A stretch of DNA of 64,000 bases. Source: Szabonella sp046295215. GTDB taxonomy: Bacteria > Pseudomonadota > Alphaproteobacteria > Rhodobacterales > Rhodobacteraceae. The stretch covers positions 186,001 to 250,000 of the forward strand of contig JBKBNP010000001.1 of NCBI GenBank assembly GCA_046295215.1, given 5' to 3'. The position numbers and the translations under genes are program-made. The notes under the pieces are model-generated. The model had not been told where the DNA came from. It did no database searches and worked only from the letters and a program-made list of their open reading frames with translations. Shown here piece by piece: positions 1 to 8,767 of the stretch (its first letter is position 1; the number at the start of each line of letters is the position of its first letter).

Positions 1-898
1 AGGGGCCACGGTCAACCTCGTTGACGGTCGTGCCCTCACCCCGGAACCATTCGACCAACTCGCCTTCCAGCTTGATGATCGCATCGGTTGCACAGATCGA
101 AGTTTCCTTCGTCACCTTGACCAGCGCATCGCGGTCGGCCTCGGGCATCGCATTCCAGGCCGGGCCGCCGATGATCGTCAGCAGCGCATCGGTGATATGG
201 CCGGTCAGGCTGATATTGGATTGCACCTCGTGGAACTTCTTGGCCTGAATGGTCGGCAGCGGGTTTTCCTGCGCGTCCACGGTGCCTTGTTGCAGCGCGA
301 GGTAAACCTCGGCAAAGGCGATGGGGGCGGAGTTTCCACCAGTCGCGTTGGGGAACATCATGTAGAGCGGCGCATCCGGCACGCGGATCTTCAGTCCCTT
401 CATGTCGTCTGGCGACAGGATCGGCTTGTTCGCGGTTACATGGCGCGCGCCGTAATAGGTCATCGCGGTGATATGGTTGCCCGAGGCCTTGTTGTAACCT
501 GCGGCCAATTCCTTGAAGAGATCGGAATTGCGGTATTTGTCCCAATGGTCGTAGTCCCGGAACATGAAGGGCGCGCCACCGATGGCGATGGGACCATAGG
601 CGCGGCCCGCAAAAAGCTGCCCGGTATAGATGATGTCCACGGTCCCGAAGCCCAGACCCTCGTTGATGTCCACTTCCTTGCCCAGCGAGGAGGCCGGGAA
701 AACCTCGATCCCGTAGCGACCGTCGGTTGCGGCCATCAGCAGGTCATTCGCCGCAACGGCGCAGGTGTGATAGGGCTCGCTCGATTCGTAGACATGCGCC
801 CATTTCAGTTTCGTTTCTGCGCTGGCGGCACCCGGCAAGAGGCCAAGCAGCGCCACGGCAGCGGCCGATGTCAGCAGATGTTTGGTCGAGATCTTCAT
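1..898 (-). CDS. TRAP transporter periplasmic solute-binding protein (DctP family), C-terminus beyond window
   Basis: The frame opens at an ATG at 898-896 and stays open for about 299 codons to the left edge, so the C-terminus is missing. It begins with a cleavable Sec signal peptide (MKISTKHLLTSAAAVALLG, then an AxA-type site near residue 28). The mature part has the DctP fold signatures: a DMKGLKIRVPDAPLY stretch near residue 165, then VYLALQQGTVDAQENPL, where the loop between the lobes contacts ligand. Such proteins deliver carboxylates or other acidic solutes to a DctQM membrane pair, which should lie left of the window. It diverges from an aminotransferase gene, so the ligand may be an amino or oxo acid; that is inference. 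The family is about 330-340 residues, so roughly 10% is missing. Confidence 0.9.
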   Translation of the reverse strand, partial: MKISTKHLLTSAAAVALLGLLPGAASAETKLKWAHVYESSEPYHTCAVAANDLLMAATDGRYGIEVFPASSLGKEVDINEGLGFGTVDIIYTGQLFAGRAYGPIAIGGAPFMFRDYDHWDKYRNSDLFKELAAGYNKASGNHITAMTYYGARHVTANKPILSPDDMKGLKIRVPDAPLYMMFPNATGGNSAPIAFAEVYLALQQGTVDAQENPLPTIQAKKFHEVQSNISLTGHITDALLTIIGGPAWNAMPEADRDALVKVTKETSICATDAIIKLEGELVEWFRGEGTTVNEVDRGP

Positions 899-1001
899 GC
901 TATCCTCCCAGATATGCCCGGTTGTTCCGGTCTTCGCGGTCACAAGACACTATAGCGGGACGCCATTTGCACAAGTGCCGCCATGCCCTGTAGTCTGATT
1001 T

Positions 1002-1019
1002 TTGCACCATCCGGTGCAA
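1002..1019. promoter_or_regulatory. Palindromic operator candidate between TRAP and aminotransferase genes
   Basis: TTGCACC, a 4-nt spacer ATCC, then GGTGCAA form a perfect 7-bp inverted repeat (TTGCACCATCCGGTGCAA). A second partial half-site TTGCAC lies at 967-972. The site sits between the divergent starts at 898 and 1111, where a shared regulator would bind. No regulator gene is adjacent in the window. Operator function is inferred from symmetry and position only. Confidence 0.5.
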
Positions 1020-1110
1020 TGGGGCTGTTGGTCCGCCCGCCGTGGCGCCAGATTTCCGGTTCTCATCTGCGCGACGGTCGATGCCAAACCTGCCCCACGG
1101 AGCCATGCCC

Positions 1111-2433
1111 ATGTCCCCAATGACCTTTTCCCGATCCGAAGAGCGGGTGCGCGACGCCTCTGCCGTCATGCCTGGTGGGGTCAGCAGCAATTTCCGGATG
1201 GGCGTCTTGCCGACGCCGCTGGTTTTCGAACGGGGCGACGGCGCCTGCCTTTTCGACATCGATGGCAACCGGCTGATTGATTATTATCTCGCACTCGGCC
1301 CGATGATCCTCGGGCACACCCCGAAGGATGTGATCGCGGCCGCGCACCGGCAGCTTGATCGGGGCTTGCTCTATGGCGGGCAGAGCGAGATGGAATATGA
1401 CGCCGCGCGGCGCATCTCCCGCATGGTGCCCTGCGCCGAACGGGTGCGCTTTGCCGGCAGCGGGACCGAGGCGGTGCAACTGGCGCTGCGGATCGCGCGC
1501 GGGGTGACGGGGCGGATGGCGGTGGTGAAGTTCGAGGGCCATTACCACGGCTGGCTCGATTCCGTGCTGGTCAGCAATGGCCCCGCCAATGGCGAGGGCG
1601 GGCCGGAGGAGGCCCCGGTGAAGGTTCTGCCCAGTCTTGGTCAGGATCCGGAGGCAAGCCGGAATGTCGAGGTGCTGTCGTGGAACCGCCCTGAACCGAT
1701 CCTGTCGCGGATCGCGAAGGGGGATGTGGCGGCCGTCATCATGGAGCCCACGATGTGCAACAATGGCGGCATCTTCGCCGCGCCGGGCTATCTGGAGGCG
1801 GTGCGCGAGGCTTGCACCATCCATGGCACGCTGCTGATCTTCGACGAGGTGATAACGGGCTTTCGCGTCGGGCCGGGGGGCGCGCAGAAACGGCTTGGCG
1901 TCACGCCGGATCTTGCCATTTTCGCCAAGGCGATGGCGGCGGGATTCCCGGTGGCGGCGGTCGCGGGCCGGGCAGAGGTGATGGACCATCTGGCCGCAGG
2001 GGGCATCATGCATGGCGGCACCTACAATGCGCAGGTCGTCGCCATGGCTGCCGCCGTCGCCACGCTGGACCGGCTGTCGCAGCAGGGCACCTATGAGGCG
2101 ATGGAGCGCAACGGCACCCGTCTGATGGAGGGGCTGCGCGCGGCCTTTGCCGAGGCGGGCCTGCCCGCCACCGTCACCGGCTATCCGCAGATCTTCACCG
2201 TGGCGCTGGGCTTGCGGGAGCCTGCCACGAACTATCGGGGCCTTGCGGGGATGGACCGCGCCGCCTATCGCCATTTCGCAGGCGCTTTGATGGGCAACGG
2301 CGTGCGCGCGCTGGAACGGGGCGCGTGGTTCCTGTCCACCGAACATGACGCGGCGATTGTCGAGGAAACCCTTGCTGCCGTGCGCCTCACTTTGGCGGAA
2401 ATCACGCCGGATCTGGCCTATCTGCGCGGGTAG
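1111..2433 (+). CDS. Class-III PLP-dependent aminotransferase (glutamate-1-semialdehyde aminomutase-like)
   Basis: This 440-residue fold-type I PLP enzyme is of the HemL/aspartate aminotransferase family. Visible signatures are the AGSGTEAVQLALRIAR phosphate-binding loop, the LIFDEVITGFR segment with the cofactor-binding Asp near residue 245, and FAKAMAAGFP with the Schiff-base Lys near residue 273. I chose ATG 1111 because GGAG at 1099-1102 gives 8-nt spacing; the frame is open upstream with ATGs at 1042, 1081 and 1105. HemL proper is about 430 residues, but the divergent TRAP binding protein argues for a catabolic transaminase acting on the imported substrate rather than tetrapyrrole synthesis. 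The substrate cannot be read from the sequence. Confidence 0.88.
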   Translation: MSPMTFSRSEERVRDASAVMPGGVSSNFRMGVLPTPLVFERGDGACLFDIDGNRLIDYYLALGPMILGHTPKDVIAAAHRQLDRGLLYGGQSEMEYDAARRISRMVPCAERVRFAGSGTEAVQLALRIARGVTGRMAVVKFEGHYHGWLDSVLVSNGPANGEGGPEEAPVKVLPSLGQDPEASRNVEVLSWNRPEPILSRIAKGDVAAVIMEPTMCNNGGIFAAPGYLEAVREACTIHGTLLIFDEVITGFRVGPGGAQKRLGVTPDLAIFAKAMAAGFPVAAVAGRAEVMDHLAAGGIMHGGTYNAQVVAMAAAVATLDRLSQQGTYEAMERNGTRLMEGLRAAFAEAGLPATVTGYPQIFTVALGLREPATNYRGLAGMDRAAYRHFAGALMGNGVRALERGAWFLSTEHDAAIVEETLAAVRLTLAEITPDLAYLRG

Positions 2434-2455
2434 GGCAGGGGGGCAGGGCGGGGGC

Positions 2456-5400
2456 TCAGCCCGCCTTCCGCCGCGCTGAAACGCCTGCGACGATCCAGCC
2501 AAGGGCGGCCAGCACCAGCGCCCCGAGCGCAAAGAGCGCAAAGCCCGCCGAAAGCGCGGGCATCGCCGCCAGCCCCGGCAGGACCGCCCCCCAGAACCCC
2601 GGCAGCGCCCCCGACCAGACCGCCGCGCCCAGCGTTGCGGCAAAGAGCGCCAACATGCCGAGGGCGACCGTCCCCAGCACCGCCTGCGCGGGCGCCGCCG
2701 CCCCGGACCGGACCCGGACCAGCCGCCGCAAGGCCTGCACCCGCTTGCCCAGATCCGACTGGATCGCCAGCACCGCAGGCACCAGAACCAGCACCAGCAG
2801 CATGCCGAAGCCCAGACCGTAGACCAGCGTGATGACCGTGGGTTTCAGGAATTCGGCCTGGCTTGAACGTTCGTATAGCAGCGGTGACAGGCCCAGAACC
2901 GTGGTCAGCGTGGTCAGCAGCACCGGCCGCAGACGGTCGCTGACCGCCTCCACGATGGCCGGGAACAGGCCGCGCCGCCTGGCGTAGTCGTCGATAGTTG
3001 TCACCAGAACGATGGAATCGTTGATGATGATACCGATCATCCCGATCAGCCCCACCACCGAGAACATCGACAAGGGCACCCCCCACCAGACATGCCCCCA
3101 GATCGCCCCCGTCAGGCCGAAGGGAATGACCGCCATCACGACAAGGGGCCGCGTCCAGCTTGCAAAGACCCAGGACAGCACAAGGTAGATCCCCAGCAGG
3201 CAGAGCATCAGCCCAAGCTGCGCATCGCCGAGAAAATCGCGCTGCTGTTCGGCAAGGCCGCGCTGGCGCGAGGTGACGCCGAAATCCGCCTCGATCCGGG
3301 GCAGGATCTCGGCCACCATGGCGCGCTGCACCTCTGCCGCGCGGGCGGGGTCATCCTCGGACACATCGCCGGTGACGGAAACGATGCGCAGCCCGTTCTC
3401 GCGCCGGATGGTGGAAAATCCCGACCGGCTTTGCACCGTCACGATGTCGGCCAGCGGCACATAGGTCCGCGGCCCGGCGCGCAGCAGGGTGGCATCCAGA
3501 AAATCCGCCGTCAGTTCAGCCTGCGGCAGTTCCACCCGGATCGCGGCGGATCGCGGGCCATCGGCAAAGGTCGCGGCCTCGATCCCGTTCAGCCGGTCGC
3601 GCAGGGTGCGCCCCAGCGTGTCGATGGAAAAACCCAGCGCCTGCCCCTGCGGCGTCAGGTTGAGGATAAGTTCCTCCTTGTCATAGGACAGACTGTCCTC
3701 CAGCGCCGAAACCTCGGGATAAACCGCCAGCGCGGTTTTCAGCGCCTCGGCGGCGGCTTTCAGGGTTTCCGCATCCGCCCCGGCCAGATCGACCGACAGC
3801 GCATCGCCCCCGGGGCCGAAGCGCCCGCCGCGAAAGCTCAATTCCTCCAGCAGCGGATGCGGGCGCACCTCGTCCTGCAAGGCCGCGACAAAGACCGCCG
3901 AGGAATAGGGCCGGAAATCAGGATCGACCAGATCAATGGAAATCCCGCCCAGCAGATCGGCGTCCTTGTTTTCCGCGCTCGCCAGTCCGCGCCCGGACCC
4001 GCCGCCGATTTCCGCCAGCGCGAAGGTGACGGGGTTGGTGCCATGTTCGGCCTCCAGCGCCGCCGCCACCGTATCGGTGGCGCGCTGCATCTCGCGCATC
4101 ATCGCCATCGTGTCGGCGCGGGTCGCGCCGGGCAGCATGGCGAAATTGCCGTTGACCGAGGCCTGTTCCGGCCCGCTGAAGAACCGGAACTGGATATCGC
4201 CCCGGATGAAGGTCGCGGCCTGCGTGGCCAGCAGCAGGACCGCCAGCGCCAGCACCGCATAGCGCGCGGACAGCACCATCCGCGTGAAGGGCACCATCAC
4301 CCGCCGTGTGAACCATCCCAGCCCGCGATTGACCTGCCGGGAGGGCCAGTCATACCACGCCTCCTTGGCCGAGGCCGCAAGCGCATGGCCCATGTGGTTG
4401 GGAAGGATCAGGAAACATTCCACAAGGCTCGCCAGCAATACGGCAATGACGGTGAAGGGAATATCCGCGATCATCGACCCGAACCGCCCGCCGATCACCG
4501 TCAGCCCGGCAAAGGCGATGACCGTGGTGATGGTGGAGGCGACAACCGGCATCGACATGCGTTTGGCCGCACGTTCCGCCGCCACCATGGGTGGTTCCTT
4601 CAGGTGACGCGCGCGGAAATCGGCATGTTCCCCCACCACGATGGCATCATCGACCACGATCCCCAGCGTGATGATGAGCGCGAAAAGCGAGATCATGTTG
4701 AGCGTGAGCCCGAAGGCATACATCACCCCCACGGCGGCGAACAAGGCGACCGGAATCCCCGCCGCGACCCAGATCGCCGTGCGCGCGTTCAGGAACAGGA
4801 ACAGCAGCACCACGACCAGCCCCAGCCCCATCAGCGCGTTGTCCAGAAGCAGCGACAGCCGCCCCGAGATCTGTTCGGCGCGTGCGCGCACCAGCTCGAT
4901 CTTCATCTCGGGGGGCAGGACTGTCAGCATCTCCGCCACCACCCGCTCCACCTCCGCCTGCATGCGGATCGCGTCTCCGGTGTCGTTGCGGTCCACCCGC
5001 ACGGTCATCGCAGGATGCGGGCCGACAAAGGTGGCGCGGCCCCGGTCGGCGGGCTCGGCGCGCACCACGGCCAGATCGCCCACCGTCAGCCGCGCGCCCT
5101 CGGCCCCTTGCCGCAGCACGAGGGCGGCAATCGTCTCGGGGGTGCGCGCCTCGGTTCCGGTGCGCACGCGGGCGGTGCCGGCGCCCACCTCGCCCGCCGG
5201 GGATGTCTGCACACCGGCGGCGATGGCCTGTGCGACCTCGGAGAGCGCGATGTCATGGCGGATCAGCGCAACAGACGGAATTTCCACGATGATCTGTGGA
5301 TCGGCCAGCCCCCGGATTGTGGTGCGGCTGATGCCTTCGGCAAAGAGGCGGGCGACGAATTCATCGGCGAAGCGACCAAGCTGGTCAATCGACACCGGCC

Positions 5401-5875
5401 CCGAGATCACCACATCGGTCACCTGATCGCGCCAGGCCCCGCGCCGCACCACCGGGTCATCCGCCTCGGCGGGCAGGTTGCGCACGGTGTCGACCGCTGC
5501 CTGCACATCCTCGGCCGCCTGCATCAGGTCATGGCCCGGCTCGAATTGCAGCGTGATCCGCGCCGACCCTTCGGAGGCGCGGGCGGTGGCGTCCGATACC
5601 CCGTCCACCGCCAGCAGTGCCGGTTCCAGCACCTGCACGATGCCGCGGTCCACATCCTCCGCCCCCGCACCGGACCACGCAACCGAAACCGTGACTTCGG
5701 ACACCACAACATCGGGAAAGAACTGCGCCCGGATGCGGGAGGAGGCGGCAAGCCCCGCCACGATCATCAACACCAGCAGGAGGTTGGCCAGCGTCCGGTG
5801 CCGGGTGAAATAGGACAGGATGCCGCCTTCGGGCCGGTCCTCGATGGGGCGGTCCCCGATTGTGTCGCGGGCCAT
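2456..5875 (-). CDS. RND efflux transporter permease (AcrB/HAE1 family)
   Basis: This 1139-residue inner-membrane proton-driven pump is of the resistance-nodulation-division family. It has the first transmembrane helix near residues 28-46, a first periplasmic domain containing FFPDV and the paired porter repeats, a central TM block with the GIVVDDAIVVGEH signature that carries the proton-relay Asp pair, and a second repeat with GIIINDSIVLVTTIDD. After the usual last helix (near residue 1020) about 100 further residues carry two more hydrophobic segments, longer than AcrB (1049). It starts 3 nt after the stop of the adaptor gene, so the two form an adaptor-permease operon. No outer-membrane TolC gene is adjacent. 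The substrate is not predictable from sequence. Confidence 0.93.
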   Translation of the reverse strand: MARDTIGDRPIEDRPEGGILSYFTRHRTLANLLLVLMIVAGLAASSRIRAQFFPDVVVSEVTVSVAWSGAGAEDVDRGIVQVLEPALLAVDGVSDATARASEGSARITLQFEPGHDLMQAAEDVQAAVDTVRNLPAEADDPVVRRGAWRDQVTDVVISGPVSIDQLGRFADEFVARLFAEGISRTTIRGLADPQIIVEIPSVALIRHDIALSEVAQAIAAGVQTSPAGEVGAGTARVRTGTEARTPETIAALVLRQGAEGARLTVGDLAVVRAEPADRGRATFVGPHPAMTVRVDRNDTGDAIRMQAEVERVVAEMLTVLPPEMKIELVRARAEQISGRLSLLLDNALMGLGLVVVLLFLFLNARTAIWVAAGIPVALFAAVGVMYAFGLTLNMISLFALIITLGIVVDDAIVVGEHADFRARHLKEPPMVAAERAAKRMSMPVVASTITTVIAFAGLTVIGGRFGSMIADIPFTVIAVLLASLVECFLILPNHMGHALAASAKEAWYDWPSRQVNRGLGWFTRRVMVPFTRMVLSARYAVLALAVLLLATQAATFIRGDIQFRFFSGPEQASVNGNFAMLPGATRADTMAMMREMQRATDTVAAALEAEHGTNPVTFALAEIGGGSGRGLASAENKDADLLGGISIDLVDPDFRPYSSAVFVAALQDEVRPHPLLEELSFRGGRFGPGGDALSVDLAGADAETLKAAAEALKTALAVYPEVSALEDSLSYDKEELILNLTPQGQALGFSIDTLGRTLRDRLNGIEAATFADGPRSAAIRVELPQAELTADFLDATLLRAGPRTYVPLADIVTVQSRSGFSTIRRENGLRIVSVTGDVSEDDPARAAEVQRAMVAEILPRIEADFGVTSRQRGLAEQQRDFLGDAQLGLMLCLLGIYLVLSWVFASWTRPLVVMAVIPFGLTGAIWGHVWWGVPLSMFSVVGLIGMIGIIINDSIVLVTTIDDYARRRGLFPAIVEAVSDRLRPVLLTTLTTVLGLSPLLYERSSQAEFLKPTVITLVYGLGFGMLLVLVLVPAVLAIQSDLGKRVQALRRLVRVRSGAAAPAQAVLGTVALGMLALFAATLGAAVWSGALPGFWGAVLPGLAAMPALSAGFALFALGALVLAALGWIVAGVSARRKAG

Positions 5876-5878
5876 GGC

Positions 5879-7393
5879 TCAGCCCCCCATCCGGCTTTCC
5901 AGCCGCTCGATCATCTGGGCGGGCACTTCCGGTTCGGCAAGCTGGGCGAGGATGCGCGCGCGCGCCTCGGCGGGCAGGCGGGCGTTGCCTTCGACATAGG
6001 CCACCAGCCGCGCCCGCCGTTCGGGGGTCAGCGCGACCATGGCGGGGGTGGCCACCGCGGCAACGGTGCGGGCGGGTCCGGCTGCGGCGGGTTCGGCCCC
6101 GGACAGGCCATCGGGCGGCGCAGCCTCGGGGCGCACCGGGCGCACCTTGATCCCGGCGCCCAGCAGGGGCGAGCGTTCGGTCACGATCTCGCGCCCCACT
6201 ATGCCTTCGGCAGCAAGGATCACACGGTCATCCTGCCGCCGGATCAGGGTCGCGGGCAATTCCTCCAGCCGGTCCTCCCCGGTCAGCGCCAGCACCGTTC
6301 CGCGCTGGCCAAGGGCGGTTGCGGGCAGGATCACCACCTGGTTCAGCAGGGGTTCGGCCACGCGCACGGTCACGAAATCGCCGGGGCGGAACCCGCCTGC
6401 CGCGTCGAGACTGGCATAGACCAGCCGCCCGGACTGGCCCTCGCCCACGGCGGCACCCACACGGTCCAGCCGCCCGCGTGCGAGGATCTCGGTGCCCGAC
6501 ACATCCAGCCCCACGGTCAGATCGGCGTCGATCAAGGCACCTGTTCCATCGATCAGCCTGCCAAACTGCGCGGTGGACAGACGGAAGGTCACTTCCATCG
6601 CGGTCGGGTCGATCAACTGGCCAAGCGCCTCATTCGCCCCAACTATCCGGCCCGGCACCACCGAAACGCCGCTCAACACCCCGTCAAAGGCCGCGAAAAG
6701 TTCAGTGTCGCGCAGCGCGCGGTCGGCCTCGGACAGCGCGATGCGGGCGCGGGTCAGGGCGGTCGCGGACTGGTCCACCCGCGCCTCTGCCCCATTCAGC
6801 GCCGAGGATCGCGACAAAGTTGCCTGCCGCGCGGAGGACAGCGCCAGCGCCGCCGTTTCCACAGCCGCCTCCGACCCCACGCCGCGCGCGAGAATCTCTG
6901 TCTGCCGCGCCAGCGCCTGCGCGCGCAGGGCTTCCTGATCCTGCGCTGCCGCCAGATCGTCGCGCGCCAGTGCCAGCGCGCGGGCCGCATCGCGGGTTTC
7001 GGCCTCGGCATTGGCCAGATCGGCGGCGGCCAGATCGCGCGCCGCCTGCGCGTCCGACGGATCGAGCCGCAACAGAACCTCCCCCGCCCGCACGGCGGCC
7101 CCGTCGCGGAATGCGGGTGACAGGTGGATCACCTCGCCCCCCCGGGGCGCGCGCAATTCCAGCGTGCGCGAGGACCGGACTTCCCCGAAGGCGAGCGTCA
7201 CCGGCGCGAAATCGACCGGAGTGGCGGTGGTGAGGTTTGCGGTAAAGACCCGTTCGCGCGCGGGCATCGCAGGGCCGCCGCCGTCAAGCCGTGCCTGCAC
7301 CGCATCCGTCAGCGTCCGGCCCGCCAGCGCCAGCAGGCCCAGCGTCAGCGCCAGAAGAAGAAGCCCCGTCAGGGACCGGGTCAGAAACCGCAT
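5879..7393 (-). CDS. RND efflux periplasmic adaptor subunit (membrane fusion protein)
   Basis: The predicted 504-residue protein has an N-terminal membrane anchor (MRFLTRSLTGLLLLALTLGL), a lipoyl-like half-motif near residues 75-110, a long Ala-rich alpha-helical hairpin (about residues 110-200) and beta-barrel and membrane-proximal domains with VPGRIVGANEALGQLIDP. This is the HlyD/AcrA family layout. The adaptor bridges the RND permease to an outer-membrane channel. ATG 7393 is preferred over the upstream in-frame start at 7456 because a GAGG lies 7 nt before it and the hydrophobic anchor begins there. The C-terminus is longer than in AcrA (about 400) and ends in an Ala/Arg-rich helical region. 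Transcription runs into the permease gene. Confidence 0.9.
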   Translation of the reverse strand: MRFLTRSLTGLLLLALTLGLLALAGRTLTDAVQARLDGGGPAMPARERVFTANLTTATPVDFAPVTLAFGEVRSSRTLELRAPRGGEVIHLSPAFRDGAAVRAGEVLLRLDPSDAQAARDLAAADLANAEAETRDAARALALARDDLAAAQDQEALRAQALARQTEILARGVGSEAAVETAALALSSARQATLSRSSALNGAEARVDQSATALTRARIALSEADRALRDTELFAAFDGVLSGVSVVPGRIVGANEALGQLIDPTAMEVTFRLSTAQFGRLIDGTGALIDADLTVGLDVSGTEILARGRLDRVGAAVGEGQSGRLVYASLDAAGGFRPGDFVTVRVAEPLLNQVVILPATALGQRGTVLALTGEDRLEELPATLIRRQDDRVILAAEGIVGREIVTERSPLLGAGIKVRPVRPEAAPPDGLSGAEPAAAGPARTVAAVATPAMVALTPERRARLVAYVEGNARLPAEARARILAQLAEPEVPAQMIERLESRMGG

Positions 7394-7549
7394 CGTCCGC
7401 CTCGCATCACACCACACCGAACCCCTGATATAGACCGAAATCCGGGCAGGGCGCATCCGGACATGTTGTTCAACGCGCCGGTCGTGTGCTTCCGTCGCGT
7501 CGGCGCGGATTTTCGTCGGGAAAGGGGGCGCGTTTGCCGTCGCGCGCGG

Positions 7550-8092
7550 TTACTTCCGGCGCTGGTGTTCGTCCAGGCGGGGCAGGATTTCCACGAAATT
7601 GCAGGGCCGGTGGCGGTAGTCGAGCTGCCATTTCAGGATCTCGTCCCAGGCATCGCGGCACGCGCCGGGGCTGCCGGGCAGCGCGAAAAGGTAAGTGCCC
7701 TGCGCGACGCCCCCCGTGGCACGGCTCTGCACCGCCGATGTGCCGATCTTCTGCATCGAGACGATGGTGAACACCGTGGCAAAGGCCTCGATCTCCTTTT
7801 CATAGACATCGCGATGGGCCTCGACCGTGACATCGCGCCCGGTCAGCCCGGTGCCGCCGGTGGACAGGATCACATCCACCTCCGGGTCGGCGCACCAGTC
7901 GCGCAGGCGGGCGGCGATCAGGTCGCGGTCATCGGTCACGATAGCGCGCGCGGCCAGCCGGTGCCCCGCCACCGTCAGCCGCTCCACCAGCGTATCGCCG
8001 GACCGGTCGTCCCCGGGCTTTCGCGTGTCCGACACCGTCAGAACGGCGATGCGGACGGGGATGAAGTCCAGGCTTTCGTCAATGCGGGACAT
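7550..8092 (-). CDS. moaB: Molybdenum cofactor biosynthesis protein B (MoaB/MogA family)
   Basis: The 180-residue protein carries the MoaB/MogA molybdopterin-binding fold: AVLTVSDTRKPGDDRSGDTL near the N-terminus, the ILSTGGTGLTGRDVTVEA nucleotide/pterin-binding motif near residue 80, and ALPGSPGACRDAWDEIL near the C-terminus. The family adenylylates molybdopterin before molybdenum insertion; in bacteria that also have MogA its role is less clear. The ATG at 8092 begins the family-typical N-terminus (MSRIDESLDFIPVRIAVLTV), although the frame is open further upstream. It is the third gene of a minus-strand run with the LysE exporter and the DNA glycosylase, with no obvious functional link. The stop lies 157 nt before the adaptor start. 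Confidence 0.92.
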   Translation of the reverse strand: MSRIDESLDFIPVRIAVLTVSDTRKPGDDRSGDTLVERLTVAGHRLAARAIVTDDRDLIAARLRDWCADPEVDVILSTGGTGLTGRDVTVEAHRDVYEKEIEAFATVFTIVSMQKIGTSAVQSRATGGVAQGTYLFALPGSPGACRDAWDEILKWQLDYRHRPCNFVEILPRLDEHQRRK

Positions 8093-8109
8093 GGGGCAGG
8101 CTCCGGTTG

Positions 8110-8754
8110 TCAGGCGCGGCTGAGGATTGCGAGGCGCAGCGCGAGGAAGGTGAACACAGCCGCCGAGACAAGGCCCAGAAGGCGCGTGGCGCGCGGCGAG
8201 GCCACAACGCCGCCGAGCCGCCCCGCCATCAGCCCGACGGTCGAATTGACGATCATCCCGCCCGCCGAAAGGATCGCCCCGAACAGCAGGAACTGCATCA
8301 TGGGCTGCCCCCGCGCGGGGTCCACGAATTGCGGGATGAAGGCCAGCACGAAGAGGATCACCTTGGGATTGGTCAGGTTGACGACAAGGCCCTGCCGGAA
8401 GGCGCGGAGCGGCGACAGGGCGCGGCCGCGTCCGGACCCTGCGCGCGGGTCGGCTCCGCCCCCGGCCCGCAGCGCGCCATAGGCCAGCCACAAGAGATAG
8501 CCGACCCCCAGCCAGCGGATCACGTCGAACAGCAGCGGATATGTCGCCAGCACCGCGCCAAGGCCGATGGCTGCAATCGCCACATGGACGAAACAACCCG
8601 CGGTGATCCCCGCCGCCGCGCCGAGCGCCGCCCCCGCCCCGCCGCGCAGGCCCTGACCCAGCGTGAACATCATATCCGCCCCCGGCGTCAGGTTCAGCGC
8701 AAGGGCGGCGGGCACGAAGGCCAGAAGGGTCATCAGATCTATCGGAACCGGCAT
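8110..8754 (-). CDS. LysE/RhtB family amino-acid exporter
   Basis: This 214-residue inner-membrane protein has five to six hydrophobic segments. The N-terminal signature (LNLTPGADMMFTLGQGLRGG, near residues 19-38) and the internal FRQGLVVNLTNPKVILFVLA segment are diagnostic of the LysE/RhtB superfamily, which exports amino acids such as threonine, homoserine or lysine by proton antiport. The start at 8754 is the Met directly before the first membrane helix. The gene lies 17 nt upstream of moaB and 13 nt downstream of the glycosylase, so the three are probably co-transcribed. The exported amino acid cannot be assigned. Confidence 0.9.
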   Translation of the reverse strand: MPVPIDLMTLLAFVPAALALNLTPGADMMFTLGQGLRGGAGAALGAAAGITAGCFVHVAIAAIGLGAVLATYPLLFDVIRWLGVGYLLWLAYGALRAGGGADPRAGSGRGRALSPLRAFRQGLVVNLTNPKVILFVLAFIPQFVDPARGQPMMQFLLFGAILSAGGMIVNSTVGLMAGRLGGVVASPRATRLLGLVSAAVFTFLALRLAILSRA

Positions 8755-8767
8755 CGCCTGCTTCCCC

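Noticed and set aside
3092..7120. A very long plus-strand open frame antisense to the RND pump and adaptor genes
   Set aside because: High GC keeps opposite frames open. The translation is rich in Gly, His, Arg and Gln with no recognisable domain, while the minus-strand frames show clear RND motifs.
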